Assembly: GCF_002078875.1 (NCBI RefSeq)
Contig: NC_034414.1
Coordinates: forward strand, 16,399,428 to 16,463,427
Source: Numida meleagris
Lineage: Eukaryota > Chordata > Aves > Galliformes > Numididae
Length of the DNA: 64,000 nucleotides
Reading direction: 5' to 3'
The notes beneath the pieces were generated by a model, which had not been told where the DNA came from, did not search any database, and was given only the letters and a program-made list of their open reading frames with translations. This document shows, piece by piece, positions 23,201 through 34,538 of the stretch. Made by a program: the position numbers and the translations under genes. Within the stretch, counting starts at the first letter, position 1. Each line of letters starts with the position of its first letter.

Positions 23201-24317
23201 AAATTTTACGGAAGAAATTGCGTATTGGCTCTAAGTGGGAAAGGACTAAGTGGATTTGGTAATTTTAAATTTTGATAGTGAAGACTAGAAGTGAAGAGGA
23301 AAGGAGAAACAAGTAAAGTGCATGGGATGCCACTTAGCTGCATTTCTCCATCTGTTCTTAGGATTTCAAGTGTTTAGTAAGCGTTACTGACATAAGCTTA
23401 CTGTAACACCTAGCTCCTTATTCAGAGAGAGGAACTAGAACATGGTTGTTAAATGTAAGTGCCAAAACAATGCAAAAATTAGAGGGAAGATTAAAATCCA
23501 AACCTCCTTTGCCCTAACAAACACCTCCTTCCTTCTCTTTCCAATTGGTTTATTCTAGAATAACAGTCACAGCAAGATCTTTGTTGAATGTCTGTATAGT
23601 AGACATTTCTAAAATGGCAAGCTTTTTGCATTCCTCTTCTTAGGGTTTGTATTTAGTGAAGGCTGCATGCAGATACTTGAACTAGCTGCAAATCAGAAGG
23701 TGTAAAATAGCCTGTAAAGTAAATCTTTATGCTGCTTGTGCTAGGTGGCTTTCGGTATCTGAGCTAGCTAGCGTAACATGCCATTCTGTGGTGACATCTG
23801 AGGCCCGCAAGTCTTCAGCCTCTGTTTTGCTCTAAGTGAGGATATTTTTCCTATGGCATAGCCAGTTTCAGCTGGATTGTTCCCAGCTTTTCAGTGTTTC
23901 ACGGAGAAGGTGTGTTACTGGTTTTAGTAGTACTCGTTAGGAAGTTGTGAAAAAAAAGCACAGCAAAAGTCTTTCACTGCATGCCTTTCTTATGCAGCAG
24001 TGTTTGTAAACGAATAGACATGCAAAACAAGAAGCATTTCTTCAATCTCAGAAAAGAGTTGAAAGAAAGGAAGAGGAGAGGATTTTCTCAGCGGTAGAAG
24101 GAACGGGGTTTCTCACAACACTTCCATGATCTACCAAGATGAATTCCTTCTTAATTTCCATGCAGAGGTCAACAGGTGGAAGATCACGTCTCTCAGTGGG
24201 AAAACCTGCTCTGAGACACTCCTTCCAAGTGGTTTGAAAGGGTGTGGTTATATGTGCATGTCCCAGCAAGTGCAAATTGCACTTCTTTGCTTGACTGGGC
24301 ACCCCTTTGATGTCTTC
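17260..24317. other. Unique AT-rich DNA, no gene recognised
   Basis: About 7 kb with no repeat family I can name and no open frame with a recognisable domain. Frames shorter than about 140 codons occur on both strands without splice or codon evidence. It could be intergenic or intronic. Confidence 0.65.
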
Positions 24318-24899
24318 AGGAGTGTGGCAATGCTCTATCTGAAATACAGCACGGCCAGCCAGTGTAAAGAGGTGATTCTCCCACTACATTTAGCATTGGT
24401 GAAGCCTCACCTTGAATATCGTGCTCTGTTCTGGGCTCCACGATATAACAAGGATGTTACGGTCCTTGAAAGCATCTGGAGGAGGGCACAAAAGCTGTGA
24501 TGGGGCTGGAGGCACTCCTGTGAGGAGAGGCTGAGGGCACCTGGGTTGTCCAGAATGGAGAAGATGTGACCTCACTGCTTTCTACAACTCCTGAGGAGAG
24601 GATGCAGTGAGAAATGTCGGGCTCTGTTCCTGGGAACAGATGCCAGAATGGAATGGTCTGAAGTGCACTAGGGGAGGGTCAGGCTGGGCATCAGGAAACA
24701 TTTCTTCACCACGAGGGAGGTCAAATGCTGGGGCAGGCTTCCTAGTGAGGTGGTGGTGCCCCATGCCTGTTAGTCTTCAAGAAGCATTTGGAGGAAGCCC
24801 CCATTAATGTGCTTTAAAGTTTGGTTAGCCCTGATGTGATCTGGCGGTTAGACTTGGTGAGCTTTGTAGGTTCATTCAACTGAACTTTTCTATTCTAAA
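24318..24899 (+). mobile_element. Old CR1 LINE fragment with ORF2 C-terminal remnant
   Basis: Plus-strand translation near 24365-24430 gives KEVILPLHLALVKPHLEY, the CR1 ORF2 C-terminal motif, followed by the 3' untranslated order typical of CR1 (GAGAGGCTGAGGGCACCTGG, then CAGGAAACATTTCTTCACCA). The terminal repeats are diverged to TTTTCTATTCTAAAA. Divergence is greater than in the other copies, so it belongs to an older subfamily. Confidence 0.92.
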
Positions 24900-27235
24900 A
24901 TAAGCCAAGATAGAAGGTTTTTTTCTGACACACTCGTCTACCTGTAGCAGCTGGTTTGAAACCTTGTATGTATAGGCTTTAAAAGCACTGGAATTTCAGT
25001 GCCTGCTAGTTAGAGGAGATGGGACAGAGCACTAATTTGGTAGCTCTTATGAGTCCAACATGCTGTAAAAGATGATGCTCGAAGCATTATGAAGGAAAAT
25101 TTGAATTTGTGATGATCTAATATCTTGTGCTCAACTGTTCAGTGACTTCATTTAACAGTTGGGAGAGAATAAAGAGTGTTTGGTATTTAAAACTAAGAAG
25201 ATATTAGCCAAAAGAATTAGGAGGGCAACCCCCAGGGGCCAGAGGATATTATATATGGGATTTGTCTGTTACAAAAGAACAAAATCAATTAAAAACCTTG
25301 TCAAATCGTGATTTTTTAATCCTCTCCAAAAATCTTTACAGGATGTGTTTGTACCTTTTTAAATTTTATTTTTCCTGTTGTCATTTAAAATGAGTGGAAA
25401 AATTGTCTGCTGAAAAAATGGAAGCATCTGGACATCAAACTCTATTCAATATGCAATTTAGATAAACATGGTCACTCTCCACTTGTTTTCAGTGCTGCTG
25501 CTATTCATTTGAGACCATATATCTGACTGAGCTTGGAAGTCTGCTTGCTGTGGGCAGCCCAAACACCAGGCTCTGTTCTGAATGTCTGACAGTCTTTCTG
25601 TCTAAACAAAATGTTGGAAAGAAATGGGGAGTAGAGGGACTATTACCAGAGAGCTGCGTAACTCTGATGCTTACGCCAGTAAGGATTAGGCCATGCAAAT
25701 TCCTCAAACTATTGGTGAACAGAGCAGTGCCAGCCTCTGCCAGGGTACAGTGCAGTTGTATGTAGCAGTGTGACGAGTCAGGCAGCGTGCAGGATGCAGA
25801 ATGAAAACAGCATTTCTTCATTTGAACTGACAGCATTTGATGGAACACATCAGAAGCTCTAAGGGCCAGGAAGCATTTCTTTTCAGCCAGGCTGCTGATG
25901 TCAACTTGGATAGCAGATACTCCAGCTAGATTACAGAAGCAGGGTAGAGAAGGTCTTTTTTTTCTCACAGTATCCACTTGTTAATTCTACTTATCTTCCC
26001 GTGGCCTTCTCTGCTTTCTCTTCTCTTACACTGAGACCTCTGATATTTTCACAGAGAAAAAGTGAAAACGTGTATAATCCTTGTTCTGTATCACTTTTCT
26101 TATGAGCAGAGGCGAGATTGGCAGGAAAATAGAGGTTAAATACCTGTACTTCCATGCTTTCCACTTATTTCAAAAATCAGCATACATGTGCACCTGTGCA
26201 CAAGTTGAAATTCAAAGCTGGATATCCAGCATTGAAGATTCATACCATACTTTAGTTGTGCCTCATGCAATCAGATTATATACAATGATCTGATGCATGA
26301 AATGGCACACAGAAGCATTCCGTGGAGACTGAGTTGACAGTGGCAACCCTATCAAAACACTGGCAAGAATGCATAGTTTGTAAACCTCACATAAAGCCAG
26401 GGTCTCTCTGGGCTCTAAATCTGACCTGCATGAAGAAAAGAATTGCAGCACTAACTGAGGTAACTGGAGAAATCTTACGTGCTAGCCTTGCCCTGTTTTG
26501 GACCCCTGCTGCCCCAGTTCAAGGAATTTTGCTCTGAGCTTGCCAAGTCATACATATTCATACTGCTTATTGAGTGAGACAACAGATTGGCTATTTAATC
26601 TCTTTCTTGCTGTTGTTGCTATAGTTTGTTAAGCAAAAAACACAATTTTTACTTTCCTTTTACATCAGTCTCTTTGAAGTTGTCTTAGCATGTTCAAACT
26701 GTTGTAGGTATCATGATTTGGATAATTTTTATACATTAGTGTTATTACAGTGCAGCCTGGAGAAAAGCTGTGGGTTAGGGTCCCATAGCAGGAGGCACTA
26801 TGTGTAGATATGGTCCACTCTTCTGTACTGCTTGCCACTTGCAGGTTGCTCTGGGAAGACACAGCACACAAAAAATGACAAGAAAGTAAGACCATACATT
26901 GCCTTGTCTCAATGGCCCAGACAGCTACCAACAGAGGCAGACCCAGAGCCCAGCTGCTAGTCCCAGGTCTGAGCTCACTGAACTGGGGGGCCACTGTATA
27001 CCAGCACATCACAACTGGTCGTCTCAGAGGTGTGCCTGGGCTTGTGAGTTTGAATTATAGTGTAAGAGATGTTATGGTGTATAGCCAGTTATAGTGTAAG
27101 AGATGGATAAGGGGAATGTTTAGCGGTGGTGATAATGTGACCCAGCACCAGAGGGAAATTCCCTCTGTTCCCTCCCAGCATGGGGAACTTCAACACAGAA
27201 AGGGGACAGACCTTTCCACTGTCCCATCCTAGCCA

Positions 27236-27302
27236 AACAGACAAACAAACAAAACACGCGCACACACAAAGACGCAAAACAAAACAAAACCAACCAACCA
27301 AA
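27236..27302 (+). repeat. (AAAC)n/(CA)n simple repeat
   Basis: A low-complexity run of ACAAACAAACAAAACACGCG, CACACACA, AAACAAAACAAAAC and AACCAACCAACC units. Confidence 0.85.
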
Positions 27303-28949
27303 CTGAAACCTTGCTGACTTAGTTTCAGCCCAATTTGCTTGCAAATAAATGAACTGAGTAGTAAAAATTTGCTGTCTACCAACTGGAGTTCTGTTTCTGT
27401 TCATCATGGCTTGGATGGCTGTAGTTTCTTTAATCTAGGAAGGCTGTAGTAAAGGAAGAAGAGACAGTTCCTTTGTTTATGCACCGTTTGCATCAGTATG
27501 CAGCTATTGGTATGAAAAACAGCCGTTCCCTGAGCATCCTGCCTATAGAGCCAGTGCTGAGAAAGAGCAAATATGCGGTGCATGCTCATGCAGGGAGGGG
27601 TAGTGAGCAGTGGTTTCTAATATACACTGATATCTTTTTGAACACGTAGGAAAGAGTTAAATAGCAGAGTCTCTTGATCCGCTTTTCACATCCCAAGGCT
27701 GTATCTTACAATAAGGAAGGATTTCCTGTCCCCTTGGAAGGAACCAAGTTTAAAACTATGGTGGCTGGGGATGGCCACAAGCTGGCAGCCCATATTCAGC
27801 AGGACTGATGAGCTTGTGTGAGATGCAGCCAGCATCAGCAAGACAAAGACTGAGATAATGAACATTGGAACAAACCCAGAGAATGAAGGGAACCAAGCAG
27901 CATTTGATGAGAGCTGTAAGGAAAACCCGGATGGTGTTTCTGAGCAGTGCAGTCCCCTTCACTTCTTCAAAGGATGCCAGGGCAAGGGGAGAGGTGAAGA
28001 CAGATCAAGTAGGTCCCACTTCATTACACCGCAGCTCAGTCACAGGGTAACCTGCTCCTGGCCAGCTGCAGAAGGGTTAGGGATATTGATTAACCTTTCT
28101 GTTCTCCTTGGGAAGCATTTAGCAGAGAGCTGTGAAATGGATGGAAAGAGTTAATGGCTGTGAATTCAGGCTGCCTCCTCCCCACTGTTTTCTCTTCCAC
28201 TCCAGTGTTGTTACGATGGAGCAGCTTCCTTATTGCATATATTGTGACACTCAAACAATGGCTTCTCCAAAACTCAGACAAAACACTTTAGAAAAAAGCA
28301 AATTCAAAAAAAGGTCTATTTGACATGTACGCTCAGGAGACAGTTGTGGTGCCTCTATTTAGTGATCACAGTTATTTTTGCTTGGCCATATTGAGTAGGG
28401 AACTCCAGAGCCATCATCAGACCCCTCTTCCTTCTAGATTTCATCCCTGTTTTTTCTATTTGCCCCCCTCAGGAGAAGCAGTCATAAAGGAAACAAAAGT
28501 AAGGATGGGACAGAAGTTTTATTAGTGCCAGTGAATTCAGTGCACTCTGAATGCCATCTTGGCCAAGGAGAAACAAGGGAGTAAGTAGACATCCCTGTCC
28601 AGTTTACGCAAAAATGAGTTCAAAGAGATTCAGTTCCAGCTTTCAACAAGCCCAATCCTTCCATGAAAACTTCAAGTACAAATGATTTTGAAAATTCGAG
28701 TCTTTCATCTACCTGCTGCAGCATCTATTGAGTTTTCATTTTTGGGAAGGGTGTGGTCTAGGGGTTACATTCAAGATGCCTAACATCTTCTTAGGGCAGC
28801 CCTCTCTTCATTTGCTAAACAACATCTCAGGCTTCTTGAGATAAGGTACGCTTACGTTCAAACTTTTTTGTACACTTTCAGCCAATGCAGCTGACTTAGA
28901 GAACTATTTTAACTGGGAAAATGTAGGTAGTTATGACATTCCTAACACT

Positions 28950-29037
28950 CATGAAAGGAAAGGAGAGAAGAAAGGAAAAAAAGAGAGCAGGCGTGGAGAG
29001 GAGAGTGGAGAGGAGAGGAGAAAGGAAAAAAAAGAAG
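28950..29037 (+). repeat. Purine-rich GGAGA/GAAA tract
   Basis: About 88 bp almost entirely A and G, with repeated GGAGAGGAGA and AAAGGAAAAA units and only a few pyrimidines (CAGGCGTGG). No coding signal. Confidence 0.85.
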
Positions 29038-29454
29038 TATCAGTGCATTAGATGTTTGAGGTTTGGCAAGGAAATACTCATGGAATTAAAGAATGTTTTT
29101 TGCTATCTCTGCAAAAAACCCTTCCCAGTTTGGCTGAGTTATAAGGCTATGAAAGTTACTATTCCTGCATGTGCAGTAGAATTTGTTAGTGGCTCTGCTC
29201 TGTTTCTGTGTGAATACTCTGCTCTCAGTGGATGATAGTCCCATATCCCACTGAGCCTTGAACATCTTTCTGCATGCTGGGATCTGAAAATTACAATTGT
29301 TCAGGTTTGAACAGCACAAATGTGGTGCTGGAGCTTTGTCATGAGCGTTTCTAGAAAAGGACTAACATTTCCTGCCTGTACATTGACTTGCTTATCTTAT
29401 TTCTTCTTCAGTGCACAATATTCCAGGTTGCAGCAGAATTGCTAGGTCACAGCC

Positions 29455-29750
29455 TGAACAAACGATTGAGCACCAGGTCAGAAGGCATGGCTAGCCCAGG
29501 GAGCTCAGGTGCAAGCAATGCACCTGGATGACCAGAAGGGGTGGAGTCTGGAGCCACTCCTCCTCACCTGCATTTAAGGGTTAGCAGCTGAAGGAGCAGC
29601 ATCTTTCTAGATAGAGATTGTACTCCTCTTGGGTTGTTGCTGGTCATTGGAAGGGGTGAGCTAATTTTTTTCTTCGTTGTTACTTTCTATTACTTTGTAG
29701 TGTGCTTATATCTTAGTGGGAGGCACTGTTTTTGCATTCCTCTGCTGTAT
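29455..29750 (+). mobile_element. 5' LTR of a short LTR retroelement
   Basis: About 296 bp, starting TGAACAAACGATTGAG and ending near CTGCTGTATG. By eye it is roughly 80-85% similar to the segment at about 31162-31434, in the same orientation: shared blocks include CCCAGGGAGCTCA, GTGCAAGCAATGCACCT, CCAGAAGGGGTGGAG, CATTTAAGGGTT and GGAAGGGGTGAGCTAATTTT. CATTTAAGG near 29570 may be the TATA-like box. The 3' boundary is set by alignment and the terminal CA is not preserved. Confidence 0.75.
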
Positions 29751-30383
29751 GTTGTTGGTGAGCCAGCCAGGAGTCTAACCCTTTAATGGTACTCCACCAC
29801 AGGACTCCTAAAATACTAATATGGCATTTCTAAGCAACTAATGCAGTGGTTTGGATGGGAAAAGACTACATCTTTGAGTGAGCTCTTGCCAGGACACATC
29901 CTAGGATTCTTAGGATCCCCATAGCACAGGATTGCTTCTGTAATTGAAAAATGGGGTCCCCTGTGGGACAGAGGAAATAGATGTGAGTCCCTGGCCCACA
30001 GGGCCAAAAGTTTTCATGACCTTAGTAAAGATATACTGGTTGCTAGAGAACAACAGTTGGCTGCATCCACTGTGGCATGGTTGCTGTTGGTAGCTTTAAA
30101 TCAATTAAATGTGTCTGAGGAAGCTTTGGCTGATGAAAGTCAACTACTCCGTGTCCAAGTTGAAAAACTTGAATGATAGGTCATAATATTGATGGGGAAA
30201 AAGCCAAATCTGATCATTTCCCTCCAAATGGTCTGAAATATCTCTTTGGAAAGTACCAGGAACACTGAACAATGGAGTCCTCAAAAACTAGACTCTATAA
30301 ATTAAAGAGCTAAAAGGTTGGATCTCAAGGCTCCCCTTGAGCTGGATCCCTTTGAAATCTGATTGATTGTAACTCAAAAACTG

Positions 30384-30409
30384 AAAAAAAAAAAAAAAAA
30401 AAAAAAAAA
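30384..30409 (+). repeat. Poly-A run (A26)
   Basis: Twenty-six A bases within the internal part of the LTR element, between its two open stretches. It may be an expanded A-rich patch. Confidence 0.95.
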
Positions 30410-30515
30410 GAAAAATCACAGGATAGACTGGTGGAGGTGGCCCCCCACCCAGACCACATTATGTATAACAGCACACCTATACACAGCAGAAAAGCTTATG
30501 GATCTAGTACAGTGA

Positions 30516-31100
30516 TTTAGGCGGAAACAAAGAGAAAGTGTACTAGGGTGGCTGCTCTGGTTATGGGACATGGGGCCAGAAAGCATTGTAGTAAACGGAC
30601 CAGAAATTTCAAAGCTGGCGTGCATTACTACTCACCCTGCCCTCAGGCAAAGACTATCTGCAACAGTCCAACGTAATGAGGAAAATCGTTCATTAATTCT
30701 ATGGCTGATGGCTGCATGCCAAATAACATTGCCAAATAAAAGTGATATACCTTTAAACACAGGCTTATGGTTGTCTATGGAAGGCTTACAAAACTATATT
30801 AGAGAATTAGGTATGAAAGAGGCGATATATGATGATGTCTTTGAAAGTCTGGGTCTGGTAAAATTTTCAGCAGCAATGAGGGATTTCATCCTGCAACAAG
30901 CTCCACCACACCAATATGGTTCTTTGGTATCCATACTGAACTCCCTAGTTGCCTTGGAGGCCATAATACAGAACACTGCCTTGGTGGCAGCTCTGGGGGG
31001 AGACGGAGCACCTACTGGCCAGGTGCTGTGTTTGAATGGTGGTGGAGAGGCCAGAGGTCCATCCGTGACCACGACCTTAGTGGGTCTGGGGGACAGATGA
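30516..31100 (+). pseudogene. Gag-like open reading frame of the endogenous LTR element
   Basis: The frame is open from just after a TGA at 30513-30515; the first ATG is at 30570 and gives 176 residues. It begins with a Trp/Leu-rich segment before the ATG (GWLLWLWDMG), as in gag-like products of avian endogenous retroelements as I remember them, and continues into a helical, Leu-rich region with no zinc knuckle. It is separated from the upstream heptad stretch by stops and the poly-A run, so a single gag product is broken. Assignment to gag is by position and general character only. Confidence 0.4.
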
Positions 31101-31121
31101 TCCCCATAATCCAATTGTGGT

Positions 31122-31434
31122 TGAACGTGGGGGTTGGGCATCTCCCACTCTGGGAGTACTCTGGGTGAGAAGGTGTGTCTAACCCAGGGAGCTCAAGTGC
31201 AAGCAATGCACCTAAGTAACCAGAAGGGGTGGAGCCTGTATCCACCCCTTCTCGCTCTCATTTAAGGGTTGGCAGCCAAGGGAGCAGTATCTATCTTGGT
31301 AGAGATCATGTTTCTCTCTTGTTGTCACTGATCCTTGGAAGGGGTGAGCTAATTTTTTTCTTTGTTACCTTCTATTACTCTGTAGCGTTTATATCCCAGT
31401 AGAAGGCAGTGCCATCACCTTCCTCCGCTGTACA
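31122..31434 (+). mobile_element. 3' LTR of the short LTR retroelement
   Basis: Second copy of the LTR at 29455-29750, in direct orientation. Strong similarity starts near 31162 (GTGAGAAGG) and ends at CCGCTGTACA (31434). The first 40 bp match weakly, so the left boundary could be 31122 or about 31160. A TATA-like CATTTAAGG lies near 31259. The divergence between the two LTRs indicates an old insertion. Clear target-site duplications were not found. Confidence 0.72.
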
Positions 31435-32388
31435 CAGGTCCAGGATGATGTGTTAGGAAGATCTTTCACATGTTGTGACTTGATGGTAATGTAGATGCCA
31501 GATGATAGGGAGGGCAGTGGAGAAAGCTATGTATAAGGCTGTGGGAAGATCTGCAGAGTTTCTCTGTCAGCACTTAGACTGTGTCAGAGAGCATTTCAGC
31601 CGTGGACCCTATGCGCTATCATCTGCAGGAGGCTATTTCTCCTACACATGGCAAGCACCCCTTTCATTGCTTTGCCAGCCTGCGTGCCCAGAGAAGTCTG
31701 CTAGAGTTGCTCGTGGAGAGGCTCAGGAGGAGCTACAGTAGGAATCAGTGTTCTTGGCCTCCTGCAAGTGGGCATGGAGTTATATCAGAAGGTTTTGTAA
31801 AACAAATTGGATCTTAATGAGGTTTTACAGTTTGCATTCTCTTCAGTAGATTTCTTCCATCAAATGATTATACTTTGTTTTCATCAGCAGCTGCATGTGT
31901 GACTGTAGGTATGTGGTTTCTCAGCTCCTTTAACTTCTTCTGAGACTCTTCATAAAAGCGTGGAGCCCTTTCAAATCAGAGAGAGAGCTTTCTCGGGAGC
32001 CGTAATGGGCTCCAGCAAAAACTAAGCACCACTGGAAAACTCTCCGCTTCCAAGAGTGGAAGAAGACAGAAGTTGATTCTTTCCCCTGATGCAAGGAGCA
32101 GCACATGCAGGAAGAAAACAGGAGCATTTCCTCTCTTATTAAAAACTTGGTATAAACCCTTGCAATCAATATTAAAGCACTTGCCTGATAGGAGAAAATT
32201 TACTGCACGTGCTACTTGACCAAAAAAATGAGAAAAAGCTCAGCATGTGCTGGGCGTTAGTCATTTCATTTAATGCAGGGCTGGAGACACTCCGATACAT
32301 CAGCAACTAAGCAAAGCTAGGAACTTAAGTAGACTTACATTACATATAATATGTAAAATATGTTGTATGGAAACTGAACCATATTGCC
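31435..32388. other. Unique DNA between LTR copies, no gene recognised
   Basis: About 950 bp separating the full element from the solo LTR. Short open frames only, none recognised. Confidence 0.6.
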
Positions 32389-32655
32389 TGAACCAGTGAT
32401 TGAGGACCTGGTGAAGGGGTGTGGCCAGCCCTCGGTGAAAGCAATTCACCTGTGTGACTGGAGGGGGTGGACTCAGGGTCCACCTCTCCCTAACTTCATT
32501 TAAGGGCTGGCAGCCAAAGGGGAAGCATCTCTTCTAGGTGATCACCTCCTTTGGGAGTTTTCTAGTGAGAGAACTTCTGAGTTTCTTATACTCAGAAAGG
32601 GGTAAGCTATTCTTTCTTGATTACTGCATTGTGATCAATATTGTTCTTGGGTGAT
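32389..32655 (+). mobile_element. Solo LTR related to the neighbouring element
   Basis: Begins TGAACCAGTGATTGAGGACC, matching the start of the LTR at 29455, and keeps the order CTGGAGGGGGTGGA, TTCATTTAAGGGCTGGCAGC, then GAAAGGGGTAAGCTATTCTT. It is more diverged than the other two copies and has no internal sequence beside it. The right end is approximate. Confidence 0.62.
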
Positions 32656-33634
32656 CTGAAAACTGGTCAGTGGCAGCTATATCCTTTGCCTCATACCATA
32701 CACTAGTCATACAATTTGGCATCTTGGGTATATTAGCAAGCTCTATTCCAATATGGACATGGAAAAACTGAAAGCTGTATTTTCTCCTAAGCAACAGAGA
32801 CATACAGAAAATGTCAACAAAATCTTGTGCTTTGTGTATACTCTGTCACTATAAGGTGTCAATGAACGCTCTTCCTAGAACTAGGAAAAGGAGGAAAGCA
32901 TCTTAGACCTCATGGTCTATCCAGTAACCAGTGTCCTACCAATTTCTTCCATTATAAATCATATTTGTTCCTATCTCCTGTTGTTTGTATCCCCTGCTAC
33001 ACAACATGACTGGCTGGAAATGGTTGTCCCAGTCAGTGCTCAAAGAAAACACATGAATCAGAAGCATCCTCTGAATTCCATAGTCTGTAAGCATGATTTT
33101 TATTTCCCGTAATGGGACAAGCACTTACTGAGGAGAAGGTCAATTCTGAGTTGTCTTCATCTTTCTGATGGTCTGCTGATACTTCTGCAGACAGTAGTTT
33201 TATTGGATCTGTAATGCTCTACCAGAGGATCAGAGTTTGATTAACAGAGAAATAACCTGTGGGATAGTTGCTTTGGCTCCTTCTATTCAAGAATGTCCTT
33301 TTTCTGTTTTGTGTGCCTGTTTCTCATTTGGCCTATTATTTTTCACTTTGTCTACCGGTGGCCTGGAGCAGAGTGGTTCTGTAATATCTCAGAGCTTTAG
33401 GAGCTGGTACCTGACCTGCTTCTAAATTATCAGCTTGGTGAGGCAACAACCAGTTCTTTGATTTCATTCATCACAAAGAATTGTCGGTCCATCTTGCAAC
33501 ACTTGTTTGTTTTTCAGTCCTTTAGTTCTGTGATCTTTGCTTGATAAATGCAATCATCCTCTGCATTGCTAACGGTTTGCTTTTACTTTTCTTTGGTATT
33601 CAGGTTTTACTCTCTGTGGTAAAACCCCAGCTGT
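32656..33634. other. Unique DNA left of the assembly gap
   Basis: No repeat or exon recognised. The sequence stops at CCCCAGCTGT before the run of N. Confidence 0.6.
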
Positions 33635-34500
33635 NNNNNNNNNNNNNNNNNNNNNNNNNNNNNNNNNNNNNNNNNNNNNNNNNNNNNNNNNNNNNNNNNN
33701 NNNNNNNNNNNNNNNNNNNNNNNNNNNNNNNNNNNNNNNNNNNNNNNNNNNNNNNNNNNNNNNNNNNNNNNNNNNNNNNNNNNNNNNNNNNNNNNNNNNN
33801 NNNNNNNNNNNNNNNNNNNNNNNNNNNNNNNNNNNNNNNNNNNNNNNNNNNNNNNNNNNNNNNNNNNNNNNNNNNNNNNNNNNNNNNNNNNNNNNNNNNN
33901 NNNNNNNNNNNNNNNNNNNNNNNNNNNNNNNNNNNNNNNNNNNNNNNNNNNNNNNNNNNNNNNNNNNNNNNNNNNNNNNNNNNNNNNNNNNNNNNNNNNN
34001 NNNNNNNNNNNNNNNNNNNNNNNNNNNNNNNNNNNNNNNNNNNNNNNNNNNNNNNNNNNNNNNNNNNNNNNNNNNNNNNNNNNNNNNNNNNNNNNNNNNN
34101 NNNNNNNNNNNNNNNNNNNNNNNNNNNNNNNNNNNNNNNNNNNNNNNNNNNNNNNNNNNNNNNNNNNNNNNNNNNNNNNNNNNNNNNNNNNNNNNNNNNN
34201 NNNNNNNNNNNNNNNNNNNNNNNNNNNNNNNNNNNNNNNNNNNNNNNNNNNNNNNNNNNNNNNNNNNNNNNNNNNNNNNNNNNNNNNNNNNNNNNNNNNN
34301 NNNNNNNNNNNNNNNNNNNNNNNNNNNNNNNNNNNNNNNNNNNNNNNNNNNNNNNNNNNNNNNNNNNNNNNNNNNNNNNNNNNNNNNNNNNNNNNNNNNN
34401 NNNNNNNNNNNNNNNNNNNNNNNNNNNNNNNNNNNNNNNNNNNNNNNNNNNNNNNNNNNNNNNNNNNNNNNNNNNNNNNNNNNNNNNNNNNNNNNNNNNN
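33635..34500. other. Assembly gap (866 N)
   Basis: Sequence is unknown here. Open frames that cross it are artefacts of reading N as coding. Confidence 1.
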
Positions 34501-34538
34501 GCTCTCTCTCAAAAAGTATGCGCCGCTCTCTCTCAAAA
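34501..34538 (+). repeat. Edge of a 24-bp tandem repeat at the gap
   Basis: GCTCTCTCTCAAAA occurs at 34501-34514 and again at 34525-34538, a period of 24 bp, directly at the right edge of the gap. This suggests that a minisatellite array lies in the missing sequence. Confidence 0.6.

Larger units (their letters stand above)
24900..29454. other. Unique DNA with simple repeats, no gene recognised
   Basis: No coding exon recognised. Holds an AAAC/CA-rich simple repeat at about 27236-27302, a small tandem duplication at about 27055-27104, and a purine-rich block at 28950-29037. A 158-codon minus-strand frame at 25501-25977 has no recognisable motif. Confidence 0.65.
29751..31121 (+). mobile_element. 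Internal region of the LTR element (non-autonomous, gag-like remnant only)
   Basis: About 1.37 kb between the LTR copies. TGGTGAGCCAGCCAGG at 29756 is in the place of a primer-binding site, but I cannot assign a tRNA. One frame is open from about 29940 to a TGA at 30174-30176 and encodes a Leu/Glu-rich heptad-like stretch (AREQQLAASTVAWLLLVALN). A second open stretch follows at 30516-31100. No protease, reverse transcriptase, integrase or envelope motif is visible, and a full set would not fit. A 26-base A run at 30384-30409 lies between the two open stretches. Confidence 0.65.

Noticed and set aside
25501..25977. 158-codon minus-strand open frame
   Set aside because: No recognisable motif or domain, no exon signals, and typical of chance in 64 kb.
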